Assembly: GCF_000518985.1 (NCBI RefSeq)
Contig: NZ_JAEQ01000002.1
Location: 372,001 to 436,000 of the forward strand
Reading direction: 5' to 3'
Origin: Chelativorans sp. J32
GTDB lineage: Bacteria > Pseudomonadota > Alphaproteobacteria > Rhizobiales > Rhizobiaceae
Length of the DNA stretch: 64,000 nt
Shown: positions 36,744-45,662 of the stretch, one piece after another
How the letters are laid out: the number at the start of each line of letters is the position of its first letter
Numbering within the stretch: position 1 is the first letter of the stretch
Position numbers and translations under genes: made by a program
Notes under the pieces: generated by a model
What the model was told of the DNA's origin: nothing
The model's database searches: none
What the model saw: the letters and a program-made list of their open reading frames with translations, nothing else

Positions 36744-37372
36744 CTGCGGCGGCCGCCTTCGAATACCAGCAGGTGGCGAATACGGCGCACGTTGCTGCCG
36801 AAAGCTTCCACCAGGGCCTGGCCATCCGGAAGAAGGGGAGGAACGGAGACCGTCTTGCGGTTTGAAAGCAACAGCGGCTCGCGATCCGGATCGATGAGCC
36901 GGAAGCTTTCCAGTCGGTTTTCACAGACCGGGTCCGCGCCGAGCCAAAAAGGCTTGTGGACCGGCTGGAGCGTGCCCAGGACGCGGGTGTGATCGTCATC
37001 ACTTCCAAGTGGAAGAAGCAGGAGTTCGAAGCCATTCAGTCGGCCGTCCCCGGTCGCACCTTCGAACGTGATATAGAGGGCGGATTTATCGGCCAGAAAG
37101 CGCCGCATGATACGCGTGACCGCCTGCTGGTCACCGCCGGTCCATAATGATGTGAAGGCCGTTCCCCTCAACTCCTTGCCGTAGATTGCGCAGATGCGGG
37201 TGCCGGCAAGGCGGAAGAGGATCGCCCCACGCGCATTGCGTTCCAGAATGAAAGTGTCCGGCAGGAGCGACTTGATCTCGCTGGGAGCGATCTCCGTTCG
37301 TAGCGGCGCGGGCCGACCTGCACGCAACCGATTCCAATATTGGAACAAAGCGATCGATCCATCCTGAAACAT
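36740..37372 (-). CDS. PAS-domain protein (rhizobial PAS_5 type)
   Basis: About 210 residues from ATG 37372 (MFQDGSIALFQYWNRLR). The N-terminal half resembles the short PAS-like domain common in Hyphomicrobiales (PAPLRTEIAPSEIKSLLPDTFILER, broken here for length), with FRLAGTRICAIYGKELRGT as core. The second half has no recognised domain. No output domain is attached, so it probably signals by protein contact. A longer start at 37453 exists. Function unknown. Confidence 0.8.
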   Translation of the reverse strand: MFQDGSIALFQYWNRLRAGRPAPLRTEIAPSEIKSLLPDTFILERNARGAILFRLAGTRICAIYGKELRGTAFTSLWTGGDQQAVTRIMRRFLADKSALYITFEGATGDGRLNGFELLLLPLGSDDDHTRVLGTLQPVHKPFWLGADPVCENRLESFRLIDPDREPLLLSNRKTVSVPPLLPDGQALVEAFGSNVRRIRHLLVFEGGRRS

Positions 37373-37606
37373 TTTTGAGCCGTCCCGTTTTGAGATTTCT
37401 TTTGTCCCAGAGGTGAACAGAAGCGAGCCCCCACACCCCTCAATGCAGAACAAGCAGGTTGCGTGCCAGCCCCGGGAAAGGTTCTTAACGGGAGGGGTTC
37501 ATTATGGTTGACGGTTCCTTACTCGTTTGATTCAAAACCGCTTTTCCTGGAAGGGCTTTCCCTCAGGCCGGAATCGCAACCGAAGTAACGCTTTCTTTGG
37601 CGGCTC

Positions 37607-37622
37607 TGGCATGCCCCTTGCA
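37607..37622 (+). promoter_or_regulatory. Sigma-54-like promoter
   Basis: TGGCATGCCCCTTGCA matches the -24/-12 consensus TGGCACGNNNNTTGCA at all but one position, with the GG and GC doublets spaced 10 bases apart as required. Predicted start about 37633. It lies in a 366-bp gene-free gap between the PAS gene and the rhomboid gene. RpoN use is inference; no enhancer-binding-protein site was identified. Confidence 0.45.
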
Positions 37623-37632
37623 CCTCAGGAAA

Positions 37633-37693
37633 TTGGGGACAGGGGACTCGACCGGGAGCCGTCCAGCGGAGACGCTGGGCGGCTTCTGTTTTT
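37633..37693 (+). ncRNA. Candidate short leader or small RNA
   Basis: If the sigma-54-like promoter works, the transcript would run about 60 nt and stop at the hairpin described next, ahead of the rhomboid ATG at 37739. This would be a small RNA or an attenuated leader for rhomboid. A second possible start is the TTGACG box at 37508-37513, giving a ~150-nt RNA. No known RNA family is recognised. No expression evidence. Confidence 0.3.
37655..37693 (+). terminator. Intrinsic terminator upstream of the rhomboid gene
   Basis: GCCGTCCAGCG (37658-37668) pairs with CGCTGGGCGGC (37673-37683), one G-U wobble, GAGA loop, extended by three pairs, then TTCTGTTTTT to 37693. Textbook rho-independent shape on the plus strand, 45 bp before the rhomboid start and with no plus-strand gene immediately upstream. 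Confidence 0.7.
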
Positions 37694-37738
37694 CCGCTAT
37701 GTCTGGTAGGCACACCGAAACAGCCGACCATTCAGGAC

Positions 37739-38470
37739 ATGAACGAGATCATCACCGAAGAGCAGCCGGAAACCAGGGAAGAAGGACCGCGGCGCGAGCC
37801 GATCTTCAATCTGGCGGGCGTTGTGGTCGCCATTATCCTCCTTTGCACCGGTATTCACGCTCTGCGGGTATATGTGCTCGCGCCCGAGGCGGACGACCGG
37901 CTCATCCTGCACTTCGCTTTCCTGCCCCTGCGGTATAATGGCGACTACCCCATCGACATCTTCGCCCTGATCAGCCCTCTGACCTATTCGTTTTTGCACG
38001 GCAGTTTCGCGCATCTCGCGGTGAATATGATCGCGCTCGCCGCTTTCGGCTCGCCGCTGGCAAACCGCATAGGCGCGGCTCGGTTCTTGCTGTTCTGGGT
38101 TGCCGCGACGCTGGCTGCCGCACTTCTTCATTTCTGCTTCTATCCAAACGATGCATCACCGCTGGTCGGTGCATCCGGCGCCATTTCGGGGATGTGGGGG
38201 GCAGCCGCCAGGTTCGATTTCCGGGTCGACCGGAGGGCACGAAAGCCCGGCTTCTTCGGGCCGGTTCTGCCGCTATCGGCGGTCTTCCGGTCGCGCATGG
38301 CCCTTGTTTTCATCACAGCCTGGTTCATCACCAATATCGCGGTCGGTGTGACGTCCGGAAGTAACGGAGAGCCGCAGATTGCCTGGATCGCCCATATCGG
38401 CGGCTTTCTGTTCGGCCTGCTGGCGATCCGCTTCTTTGACCGGCACCCGCCGAAGGAGCAGGCGGCTTAA
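37739..38470 (+). CDS. Rhomboid-family intramembrane serine protease
   Basis: Cleaves membrane proteins within the bilayer. 243 residues with about six transmembrane helices beginning near residue 26. Catalytic dyad: S147 in GASGAISG and H219 in WIAHIGGFLFG; HGSFAHLAVNM (about 87-97) is the conserved loop-1/TM2 region. ATG 37739 follows a short GGACATG context. A CBS-domain gene follows at 87 bp. Substrates unknown. Confidence 0.93.
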   Translation: MNEIITEEQPETREEGPRREPIFNLAGVVVAIILLCTGIHALRVYVLAPEADDRLILHFAFLPLRYNGDYPIDIFALISPLTYSFLHGSFAHLAVNMIALAAFGSPLANRIGAARFLLFWVAATLAAALLHFCFYPNDASPLVGASGAISGMWGAAARFDFRVDRRARKPGFFGPVLPLSAVFRSRMALVFITAWFITNIAVGVTSGSNGEPQIAWIAHIGGFLFGLLAIRFFDRHPPKEQAA

Positions 38471-38557
38471 AGCGCGTCGGCTTGCAAAGGAGGAACATCG
38501 GGGGCAACATTCGATCTGAGGGAGGTTCATGGATCTATTGAGCGAGGAGGAGATCAC

Positions 38558-38989
38558 GTGACGGTCAAGGCTATACTCGATGCGAAGGGACGCGATGTTG
38601 TGAGCATCGCGTCGGAACGGACATTAAGGGAGGCGGCGGAGCTTCTTGCGGAACGGCGGATCGGCGCCGTGGTGGTGTTGGATGGGAGCGGCCGGATCGG
38701 GGGCATTCTTTCCGAACGTGACATCGTCCGCGCAGTTGCCAGAGATGGAGCGTCCGCTCTTGATATGGCCGTTTCCGTGGCGATGACGGCGAAGGTGAGG
38801 ACCTGCCGCGAGAGCCATACGGTCAATGAAGTCATGCAGATCATGACGCAAGGCCGCTTCCGCCACTTGCCCGTGGAGGAGGGTGGAAGCCTCGTTGGCA
38901 TCGTCTCGATTGGCGACGTGGTGAAACGGCGCATCGAGGATGTGGAGCGCGAGGCGGAAGAGATCCGGACCTATATTGCGACAGCGTGA
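38558..38989 (+). CDS. CBS-domain pair protein
   Basis: 143 residues from GTG 38558, preceded by GAGGAGGAGATCAC. Two CBS motifs (about 8-60 and 74-130), which together form a Bateman module binding adenine nucleotides; no other domain. ILSERDIVRAVARDG and GIVSIGDVVKRRIED are the two GxxSxxD-type ends. Typical single-domain rhizobial CBS protein with unknown partner. Same strand as rhomboid; probably co-transcribed. Confidence 0.92.
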   Translation: MTVKAILDAKGRDVVSIASERTLREAAELLAERRIGAVVVLDGSGRIGGILSERDIVRAVARDGASALDMAVSVAMTAKVRTCRESHTVNEVMQIMTQGRFRHLPVEEGGSLVGIVSIGDVVKRRIEDVEREAEEIRTYIATA

Positions 38990-38992
38990 GGA

Positions 38993-39018
38993 GAGGCTGC
39001 CGCAATGCCGGCAGCCTC
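38993..39018. terminator. Bidirectional hairpin between CBS and YjhX-like genes
   Basis: GAGGCTGCCG (38993-39002) pairs perfectly with CGGCAGCCTC (39009-39018), loop CAATGC, between two convergent stop codons 36 bp apart. AGCTTCTTC follows on the plus strand. Probably terminates one or both genes. Confidence 0.65.
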
Positions 39019-39025
39019 AGCTTCT

Positions 39026-39283
39026 TCAGCGATTATCGGGTTGCGACCGGACGAGCTCCAGACCGCGCCGCGTGATGCGGTAAGGTCCACCGTTTACCGA
39101 CGCGATGGCGCGCTTGCGCTTCACCTTGCGGAAGAGCGCAAGGTCAAGGCCGGGAAAGTGCCACCCGTCGCGGGTAAAACAGGAGAGTTCGATGATGCGG
39201 CCGTTCTCGTCCTTTTCGATCTGAATGCGGCCGCCTTGCGCCAAAATATGAAGGATGCGCTGTTCTGCACGCGAGATGTCCAT
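39026..39283 (-). CDS. YjhX-family (UPF0386) putative toxin
   Basis: 85 residues: [20 protein letters not shown], then [15 protein letters not shown] and [17 protein letters not shown], matching the YjhX family, whose E. coli member has been described as a toxin paired with YjhQ. Winged-helix-like, cytosolic. No YjhQ (GNAT-type) antitoxin adjoins; the nearest GNAT gene is at 41.1 kb on the other strand. Toxicity here is unproved and rhizobial members may simply be small regulators. Confidence 0.85.
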   Translation of the reverse strand: MDISRAEQRILHILAQGGRIQIEKDENGRIIELSCFTRDGWHFPGLDLALFRKVKRKRAIASVNGGPYRITRRGLELVRSQPDNR

Positions 39284-39563
39284 TTCTGATCCTGGAAAAC
39301 CTGTGGCGCATGCGCGCCATACCTCACTGCCGCATCACCCGCGGGCGTGCGGTGGTTCAGGTCAGCCCTGGCCCGAGGGGCGCAGGGCTTCAGCAGGTCT
39401 CCAGTTGGGTAGACATCAAAACTCCATCTGCGAAATGCGCTCATAGCGCAACTTATGGCATGACGGAAGTCCTTCCGCTTGCCACGCTGCCGCGATTGTT
39501 CTAGCGAAGACCGCAGTTGCGAAAATCGCAATTTCCCTTTCTGCAATTCGACAACACGGCACC

Positions 39564-41063
39564 ATGACGATTATCGATACGCGCACGCCCGATCCCAAGC
39601 GGCTCATCTCCGGCGCCACCGGCGACTGGGAAGTGATCATCGGCATGGAGATCCATGCCCAGGTAACGTCGCGCGCAAAGCTCTTTTCAGGCGCCTCGAC
39701 GGAATTCGGGGCCGAGCCCAACGCCAATGTCAGCCTTGTCGACGCGGCCATGCCCGGCATGCTTCCCGTGATCAACGAGGAATGCGTGAAGCAGGCGATT
39801 CGCACGGGCCTCGGACTCAAGGCCACGATCAATCATCGCTCGGTCTTCGATCGCAAGAACTACTTCTATCCGGACCTGCCGCAGGGCTACCAGATCTCCC
39901 AATACAAGCAGCCGATCGTTGGAGAGGGTGTGGTGACCGTCTCCGTCGGTCCCGCCAAAGACGGAAGCTTCGAGGAGATCGAGGTCGGCATCGAGCGCCT
40001 GCACCTGGAGCAGGACGCCGGAAAATCGCTGCACGACCAGCATCCGACCATGTCCTATGTGGACCTGAACCGGTCGGGCGTGGCGCTGATGGAGATCGTG
40101 TCGAAGCCCGACATGCGTTCGGCGGATGAGGCGAAAGCGTTCCTGACGAAGCTGCGCACCATCCTGCGCTATCTGGGCACCTGCGACGGGAACATGGACG
40201 AGGGTTCTATGCGCGCCGACGTAAACGTGTCTGTGCGCCGGCCGGGCGAGCCTTTTGGCACGCGTTGCGAGATCAAGAACGTGAACTCGATTCGCTTCGT
40301 CGGACAGGCGATCGAATCGGAAGCACGGCGTCAAATCGCGATCCTGGAGGATGGCCGCAAGATCGACCAGGAGACCCGGCTCTTCGATCCGAGCAAGGGT
40401 GAGACGCGTTCCATGCGCTCCAAGGAGGAAGCGCACGACTACCGCTACTTCCCCGATCCGGACCTGGTGCCGCTCGTTTTCGACCAGGCCTATGTGGATG
40501 CGCTTGCAGCGGAGCTGCCGGAACTGCCCGATGAGAAGCGGGCGCGTTTCATCCGGGATCTCGGCCTGTCGGAATATGACGCTTCGGTGCTCGTCTCGGA
40601 AAAGGCGATCGCCGAATATTTCGAGAAGCTCGCGACCGGTCGCGATGGCAAGACAGCGGCCAATTGGGTAATCAACGATCTGCTCGGTGCTTTGAACAGG
40701 ACGGGCCAGGACATTGAGAATACGCCCGTATCGCCTGACCAGCTCGGCGCAATCATCGACTTGATCAAGGACGGAACGATTTCCGGCAAGATCGCGAAGG
40801 ATCTGTTCGAGATCGTCTGGAACGAGGGTGGCGACCCGGTGAAGATCGTCGAGGATCGCGGCCTGAAACAGGTGACGGATACCGGCGCTATCGAGAAGGC
40901 TGTGGACGAGGTGATCGCGGCCAACCCGGATAAGGTGGAGCAGGCGAAGGCCAAGCCGACACTGGCAGGCTGGTTTGTTGGCCAGGTCATGAAGGCGACC
41001 GGCGGAAAGGCCAATCCGCAGGCCGTGAACGATCTGGTCAAACAGAAGCTCGGGATTGAGTAG
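39564..41063 (+). CDS. gatB: Asp-tRNA(Asn)/Glu-tRNA(Gln) amidotransferase subunit B
   Basis: Amidates misacylated Glu-tRNA(Gln) or Asp-tRNA(Asn); the B subunit binds the tRNA and carries the kinase site. 499 residues. N-terminal IIGMEIHAQ, the PET112/GatB signature [37 protein letters not shown] (shortened here) and a C-terminal YqeY-like helical domain (about 350-499). ATG 39564. gatA and gatC are not in the window. Stop overlaps the next gene by 8 bp. Confidence 0.97.
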   Translation: MTIIDTRTPDPKRLISGATGDWEVIIGMEIHAQVTSRAKLFSGASTEFGAEPNANVSLVDAAMPGMLPVINEECVKQAIRTGLGLKATINHRSVFDRKNYFYPDLPQGYQISQYKQPIVGEGVVTVSVGPAKDGSFEEIEVGIERLHLEQDAGKSLHDQHPTMSYVDLNRSGVALMEIVSKPDMRSADEAKAFLTKLRTILRYLGTCDGNMDEGSMRADVNVSVRRPGEPFGTRCEIKNVNSIRFVGQAIESEARRQIAILEDGRKIDQETRLFDPSKGETRSMRSKEEAHDYRYFPDPDLVPLVFDQAYVDALAAELPELPDEKRARFIRDLGLSEYDASVLVSEKAIAEYFEKLATGRDGKTAANWVINDLLGALNRTGQDIENTPVSPDQLGAIIDLIKDGTISGKIAKDLFEIVWNEGGDPVKIVEDRGLKQVTDTGAIEKAVDEVIAANPDKVEQAKAKPTLAGWFVGQVMKATGGKANPQAVNDLVKQKLGIE

Positions 41064-41544
41064 GCTGAGCAGGTCGCTGCTGGAAAGCCTCATCATCCGC
41101 TCTGCGCGGGCGGATGATCTGCCCCACATTGTGGCTCTCTTTGCCGCCGACGAGCTGGGCGGACATGGCGATACGACTGATCCCGCCGCTGCGGACGATT
41201 ATCTGAGGGCATTCGAGGCTATTTCGGCGAGTCCCAATGACAGCCTTTACATCGCCGAGCTCGATGGTGAGGTGGTCGGCACTTTCCAGACAACTCTTAC
41301 CGCCACGCTCTCCGGCCGGGGTGCCACCAACATGACAATCGAGGCTGTTCAGACGCGATCCGACCTTCGGGGACGAGGCATCGGTGCAGCGATGATCCGC
41401 TTTGCCATTGACCTGGCGCGCGAAGCCGGTGCGCGGCAGGTGCAGCTTACCTCCAATGCGGTGCGCGTAGACGCTCACCGCTTTTATGAACGGCTCGGCT
41501 TTCAGAAGAGCCATGTGGGCTTCAAAATGAGGTTATGGCAATAG
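41056..41544 (+). CDS. GNAT-family N-acetyltransferase
   Basis: About 162 residues of the GNAT fold: [17 protein letters not shown] start, and the acetyl-CoA loop [14 protein letters not shown] (about 113-126). The apparent start TTG 41056 overlaps the gatB stop, suggesting coupling; later GTG or ATG codons in frame would cut the N-terminal strand. Substrate unknown; small-molecule or protein N-acetylation both possible. Confidence 0.85.
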   Translation: MSRLSRSLLESLIIRSARADDLPHIVALFAADELGGHGDTTDPAAADDYLRAFEAISASPNDSLYIAELDGEVVGTFQTTLTATLSGRGATNMTIEAVQTRSDLRGRGIGAAMIRFAIDLAREAGARQVQLTSNAVRVDAHRFYERLGFQKSHVGFKMRLWQ

Positions 41545-41630
41545 CGTCGAATGCGCGCGGGCTCTTGCCTTCGGTTCGTCGCACCGCCATAAGCAGGGAA
41601 ACGGCCAGTGATTGCTCGCGAAGGAATGCG

Positions 41631-42029
41631 ATGAAAAAGTTCCTGCTCCAGTTCTTCACCTGGTGGAATGGTCAGACACTCGGTACGCGCTTTCACACAT
41701 GGCGCAAAGGCGAGCGTGTGGGCGAGGATGAGTTCGGGAATGTCTATTATCAGGGCGGAACGGACTCCGAAGGCCGCACGCGGCGCTGGGTGATTTATAA
41801 TGGCTATGCGGAGGCCTCCGCCGTGCCCCCCGGCTGGCACGGCTGGTTGCACCACAAGGTGGACACGCCGCCTTCCCAGGAGAACTACAAGCCCTTCGAA
41901 TGGCAGAAGCCGCATCTGCCCAACCTGACCGGCACTCCGGCGGCTTATCGTCCGCGGGGTTCAGTGCTCACGAATGAGGGACGTCCGCGGGTTACCGGCG
42001 ATTATGACGCCTGGACACCGGGTGGTTAG
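41631..42029 (+). CDS. Complex I subunit NDUFA12-like
   Basis: 132 residues, MKKFLLQFFTWWNGQTLGT start after GAAGGAATGCG. Matches the NDUFA12/B17.2 family, an accessory subunit of NADH:ubiquinone oxidoreductase found in alphaproteobacteria and mitochondria; conserved GNVYYQGG, RRWVIYNGY and PPGWHGWLHH. Not encoded with the nuo operon. Probably sits on the peripheral arm of complex I. Adjacent DUF2155 gene is a usual neighbour. Confidence 0.93.
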   Translation: MKKFLLQFFTWWNGQTLGTRFHTWRKGERVGEDEFGNVYYQGGTDSEGRTRRWVIYNGYAEASAVPPGWHGWLHHKVDTPPSQENYKPFEWQKPHLPNLTGTPAAYRPRGSVLTNEGRPRVTGDYDAWTPGG

Positions 42030-42104
42030 GCATATTTCTCGCCACAATTGCGCAATAACCCCGGTGACGATCGATTTGGAAACCGGGCAGAGGACGGGAA
42101 GCAT

Positions 42105-42527
42105 ATGAGGGAATCAACGCATATCTCCCGAAATGCAATATGGGCGGCCGCGGCAGCAATGGCGGTTTTCCTCACCTTTCCCGCCCAGGCCGAGCGGATC
42201 ACGAACCCCGTTGCGGAATTCAGCGGCATCGACAAGATCACCGGTCGTATCACCAATTTCGACGTCTATATGGACGAGACGGTCCAGTTCGGTGCGCTTC
42301 AGGTGACGCCGCGCGTCTGCTACAGCTCACCTGAGACTGAGGAGCCGAAGACGGATGCCTTCGTTGAAGTGAACGAAATCACGCTCGACCGGCAGATCCG
42401 ACGCATCTTTACCGGATGGATGTTCGCCGAGAGCCCCGGCATCAATGCCATCGAGCATGCCGTCTATGATGTATGGCTGAAGAGCTGCAAGCAGACGTCC
42501 GACGTGCCTGCTCCCGCGACCAATTGA
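42105..42527 (+). CDS. DUF2155 exported protein
   Basis: 140 residues from ATG 42105 (GGGAAGCAT precedes). A signal peptide (about 12-30, cleavage at AQA-ER), then a DUF2155 domain: FSGIDKITGRITNFDVYMDETVQFG, here split, with LQVTPRVCYSSP and RIFTGWMFAESPG. Two conserved cysteines may pair. Function unknown. The DUF2155-aat-accCB-aroQ neighbourhood recurs in Rhizobiales. Convergent with aat. Confidence 0.9.
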   Translation: MRESTHISRNAIWAAAAAMAVFLTFPAQAERITNPVAEFSGIDKITGRITNFDVYMDETVQFGALQVTPRVCYSSPETEEPKTDAFVEVNEITLDRQIRRIFTGWMFAESPGINAIEHAVYDVWLKSCKQTSDVPAPATN

Positions 42528-42607
42528 GAGGCGGGTGGGGCGGCTCGTGATTTTCTCCGGCGCGGAACCACGCTGAAAGCGTTGGGGGGCGGTGTGCCTC
42601 TCCCTCT

Positions 42608-43219
42608 TTAGAACCTCGCCGTTTCCTCCAGCGCTTCGGCAAGCATCTGTTCATAAAGGCGGCGGGGCACATCAATTGCTCCAAAGCGCCTCAGATGCTC
42701 GGTGGTGAATTGGGTATCGAGCAAAAGAAACCCGTGCTCCCGCAAGCGCTCGACCAGATGTACAAGGCATATCTTCGAGGCGTTGGGCTCGCGTGAGAAC
42801 ATGCTTTCGCCGAAGAAGGCACGGCCGAGAGACACGCCGTAGAGGCCGCCGACCAGTTTGCCGTCGCGCCATGCTTCCACGGTGTGGCAATGCCCGCGCT
42901 TGAAGAGCTCCGTATAGGCTTCACGGATCGGCTCGTTGATCCATGTATCGGAGCGCTCCGGGGAGGGTTCCGCACAGGCCGTGATGACGCCTAGGAAGTC
43001 CGTGTCATAGCGGATATCGAAAGGCTCCCGCCGCATCAGCTTCTTCAGGCTTTTCGGTATATGGAAGCTGTCCAGCGGAATGATGCCGCGCGTTTCCGGA
43101 CGAACCCAGAAAACCTCGGGATCGTCCGCGTGCTCGGCCATGGGAAAGACCCCTGTCGCATAGGCACGCAACAAGAGATCCGGCGGGATATGAAAACCGG
43201 GGGCGAGGGGGCGCGTCAT
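42608..43219 (-). CDS. aat: Leucyl/phenylalanyl-tRNA-protein transferase
   Basis: Transfers Leu or Phe to N-terminal Arg or Lys residues, making N-degrons for ClpS/ClpAP. 203 residues, the alphaproteobacterial length. [40 protein letters not shown] (split in the protein as read), [19 protein letters not shown] and [15 protein letters not shown] are family blocks. Starts 15 bp after the accC stop. Confidence 0.96.
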   Translation of the reverse strand: MTRPLAPGFHIPPDLLLRAYATGVFPMAEHADDPEVFWVRPETRGIIPLDSFHIPKSLKKLMRREPFDIRYDTDFLGVITACAEPSPERSDTWINEPIREAYTELFKRGHCHTVEAWRDGKLVGGLYGVSLGRAFFGESMFSREPNASKICLVHLVERLREHGFLLLDTQFTTEHLRRFGAIDVPRRLYEQMLAEALEETARF

Positions 43220-43234
43220 TGCAGCGCCCGGAAA

Positions 43235-44578
43235 CTATTCGCTGGCCGCGAGATGGTTCTCCAGCCAATGGATGTCATAATCGCCGTTTGCCACATCGAC
43301 ATTGCCCACGAGCTCCCGAAAGAGCGGCAATGTGGAATTGATGCCGTCGACGACGAATTCGTCAAGAGCACGGCGAAGACGCATCATACATTCTACCCGG
43401 TTGCGACCATGCACGATCAGCTTGCCGATGAGGCTGTCGTAATAGGGCGGAATCCGATAGCCGGAATAGACGCCCGAATCCACGCGCACGCCCAAGCCCC
43501 CCGGGGTATGGAAATGAGTGATCGTGCCGGGCGAGGGGACGAAGGTACGCGGGTCTTCCGCATTGATGCGGCATTCTATGGCGTGACCATGGAAGCGGAC
43601 ATCCTGCTGGCGGACAGACAAGCCGGCGCCCGAGGCAACCCGGATCTGCTCGTGCACAAGGTCGATGCCGGTGATCGCTTCCGTCACCGGGTGCTCGACC
43701 TGCAGCCGCGTGTTCATTTCGATGAAATAGAACTCGCCGTTCTCGTACAGGAACTCGATGGTGCCGGCGCCGGAATAACCGAGCTCAGCCATCGCGTTTG
43801 CGACCGTCTCGCCGATGCGCGTGCGCTGTTCCACATTGAGCGCGGGGGAGTTCGCCTCTTCCCAAACCTTCTGATGGCGCCGTTGAAGCGAGCAGTCGCG
43901 TTCGCCGAGATGGATCGCATTGTGGGCGCCATCGCCCACCACCTGCACCTCGATATGACGAGGTTTCTCCAGATATTTCTCGATATAGACCGCGTCGTCG
44001 CCGAAAGCGGCACCGGCTTCCGTGCGCGCGGTAGCCAGCGCCTCCGCGAGCCCGGCTTCGGAGCGCGCGACCTTCATGCCACGGCCACCACCGCCGGCGG
44101 ATGCCTTAATAAGCACCGGGTAGCCGATCTCGGCAGCGATGCGCTTTGCCTCCCGCTCGTCGGTAACGGCGCCTTCCGATCCGGGCACAACCGGTATGCC
44201 CAAGCGCTTTGCTGTCCGTTTGGCTTCGATCTTGTCGCCCATGATGCGGATATGCTCGGCCGACGGACCGATGAAGGTCACGTTGTGGGCGGCCAGTATT
44301 TCCGCGAATTTGGCGTTCTCGGAGAGGAAGCCATAGCCCGGATGCACCGCATCGGCGCCTGTGATCTCACAGGCAGCGAGAATCTGATGGATGTTCAGGT
44401 AGCTTTCGCGTGAAGCCGGCGGGCCGATGCAGACACTCTCGTCCGCCAGGCGTACATGCATGGCATCGGCATCCGCCGTGGAATGCACCGCCACCGTCTG
44501 GATTCCGAGCTCCTTGCAGGCGCGAAGCACCCGGAGCGCGATTTCGCCGCGATTGGCGATGAGGATCTTCTGGAACAT
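43235..44578 (-). CDS. accC: Acetyl-CoA carboxylase, biotin carboxylase subunit
   Basis: Carboxylates the biotin on AccB using ATP and bicarbonate, first step of fatty-acid synthesis. 447 residues: biotin-carboxylase N-domain ([20 protein letters not shown]), ATP-grasp domain with [12 protein letters not shown] (glycine-rich loop), [16 protein letters not shown] signature, and C-domain. It follows accB by 20 bp on the minus strand. accA and accD are elsewhere. Confidence 0.98.
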   Translation of the reverse strand: MFQKILIANRGEIALRVLRACKELGIQTVAVHSTADADAMHVRLADESVCIGPPASRESYLNIHQILAACEITGADAVHPGYGFLSENAKFAEILAAHNVTFIGPSAEHIRIMGDKIEAKRTAKRLGIPVVPGSEGAVTDEREAKRIAAEIGYPVLIKASAGGGGRGMKVARSEAGLAEALATARTEAGAAFGDDAVYIEKYLEKPRHIEVQVVGDGAHNAIHLGERDCSLQRRHQKVWEEANSPALNVEQRTRIGETVANAMAELGYSGAGTIEFLYENGEFYFIEMNTRLQVEHPVTEAITGIDLVHEQIRVASGAGLSVRQQDVRFHGHAIECRINAEDPRTFVPSPGTITHFHTPGGLGVRVDSGVYSGYRIPPYYDSLIGKLIVHGRNRVECMMRLRRALDEFVVDGINSTLPLFRELVGNVDVANGDYDIHWLENHLAASE

Positions 44579-44598
44579 TGCGGTGTCGGTCCCGGGAG

Positions 44599-45072
44599 CT
44601 ATTCGATTACGACCAGAGGCTCGCCATATTCGACGGGCTGCCCATCCTCGACCAGGATGGATTTGACCACGCCGGCGCGAGGCGAGGGGATCTGGTTCAT
44701 CGTCTTCATAGCTTCGATGATCAGCAGGGTCTGCCCCTTCTCCACCGACTGCCCAACCTCGATGAATGGCTGCGCTCCTGGGGCGGGCGCGCGGTAAGCA
44801 GTGCCGACCATGGGAGACGGAACCGCGTTCTTCGCGTCCTCCAATGCCTGAGCGGAGGCTTGCTCCTGGATGGGCGCTTGCCCGGCGGCAGCCGGCCCAG
44901 CCGGGGCTTGGCCCGATGCAAAGGCCGGAACGGTAGTCTGGATCACGGACGACTGTCGTGCGACGCGGATGCGCATTCCATTGTCTTCCACCTCGATTTC
45001 CGTGAGGCGGGTCTCATCAAGAATATTTGCCAATTCACGGATGAGCTGCTGATCCACACCGTTCTTCTTCAT
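44599..45072 (-). CDS. accB: Biotin carboxyl carrier protein
   Basis: Carries biotin between AccC and the carboxyltransferase. 157 residues from ATG 45072, preceded by AAGGAAAAGATATCG. N-terminal helix, an Ala/Pro/Gln-rich flexible linker (about 45-82), and a C-terminal biotinyl domain with EAMKTMNQI, biotin attached to K123. A longer frame from 45165 intrudes on aroQ. Confidence 0.97.
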   Translation of the reverse strand: MKKNGVDQQLIRELANILDETRLTEIEVEDNGMRIRVARQSSVIQTTVPAFASGQAPAGPAAAGQAPIQEQASAQALEDAKNAVPSPMVGTAYRAPAPGAQPFIEVGQSVEKGQTLLIIEAMKTMNQIPSPRAGVVKSILVEDGQPVEYGEPLVVIE

Positions 45073-45104
45073 CGATATCTTTTCCTTTTGGCCCGTGCAG
45101 CCAA

Positions 45105-45545
45105 TTATTGTCTTGCCGCCAGCGCTTCGAGCGCCAGCCTGTACCCGATCGGTCCTAGCCCGCATATCACGCCCACAACCACGGGAGCCGTCATGGTCTT
45201 ATGCCGGAAAGGCTCGCGCGCGTGGATATTCGACAAATGCACCTCGATCGCCGGCATTGGGCTCACGGAGCGGATCGCATCATGCAGCGCAATCGAGGTG
45301 TGCCCATATGCACCAGGATTAAGGACGATGCCAACTCCGCGTTCCCCGGCTTCCTGGATCCAGTCGACCAGCACGCCCTCATGATTGGACTGACGGAACT
45401 CGATCTCAAGCCCAAGATCAGCGCCCGCAGCGCGGCACTCAGCTTCTATATCGGCAAGAGTCGCGCCCCCATAAATGCCGGGCTCGCGCTTGCCGAGCAT
45501 GTTCAGGTTCGGTCCGTTGAGAACATATACCAGTTTCGCCATCAT
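45105..45545 (-). CDS. aroQ: Type II 3-dehydroquinate dehydratase
   Basis: Third step of the shikimate pathway, dehydrating 3-dehydroquinate. 146 residues. [20 protein letters not shown] (catalytic tyrosine in the loop), [15 protein letters not shown] (about 78-92) and [14 protein letters not shown] (catalytic histidine). Start 45545 or the next ATG. accB follows at 32 bp. aroQ-accB-accC linkage is conserved in alphaproteobacteria. Confidence 0.97.
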   Translation of the reverse strand: MMAKLVYVLNGPNLNMLGKREPGIYGGATLADIEAECRAAGADLGLEIEFRQSNHEGVLVDWIQEAGERGVGIVLNPGAYGHTSIALHDAIRSVSPMPAIEVHLSNIHAREPFRHKTMTAPVVVGVICGLGPIGYRLALEALAARQ

Positions 45546-45595
45546 CTATCCCAAGGGCATCCCGCCGGCCCTCTATAATCGGCTTCGGCGGCTGC

Positions 45596-45621
45596 GGAAA
45601 GAGCGCAAATGCGCTCTTTCC
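45596..45621. terminator. Hairpin between DsbA-like gene and aroQ
   Basis: GGAAAGAGCGC pairs with GCGCTCTTTCC around an AAAT core, an 11-12 bp near-perfect stem, in the 117-bp gap between dsbA-like and aroQ, both on the minus strand. No T-run follows in that direction (GCAGCCGCC), so it may be partial attenuation or an RNA stability element. Confidence 0.5.
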
Positions 45622-45662
45622 CCGTTCCAGAAGGGGGATGATGGGTAAAAAGCGGCAACACC

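Noticed and set aside
37543-37693. 6S RNA or SRP RNA in the rhomboid upstream gap
   Set aside because: I could not find the SRP Alu/apical loop (GGAAGG-type tetraloop) or a 6S-like central bubble; only a generic leader with terminator is supported.
39687-41129. 480-codon frame opposite gatB, and similar ones opposite cckA (22967-24667), lptD (2088-3548), rne (48536-50221) and accC (43061-44413)
   Set aside because: Each coincides with a confidently identified gene and has no independent ribosome site or motif.
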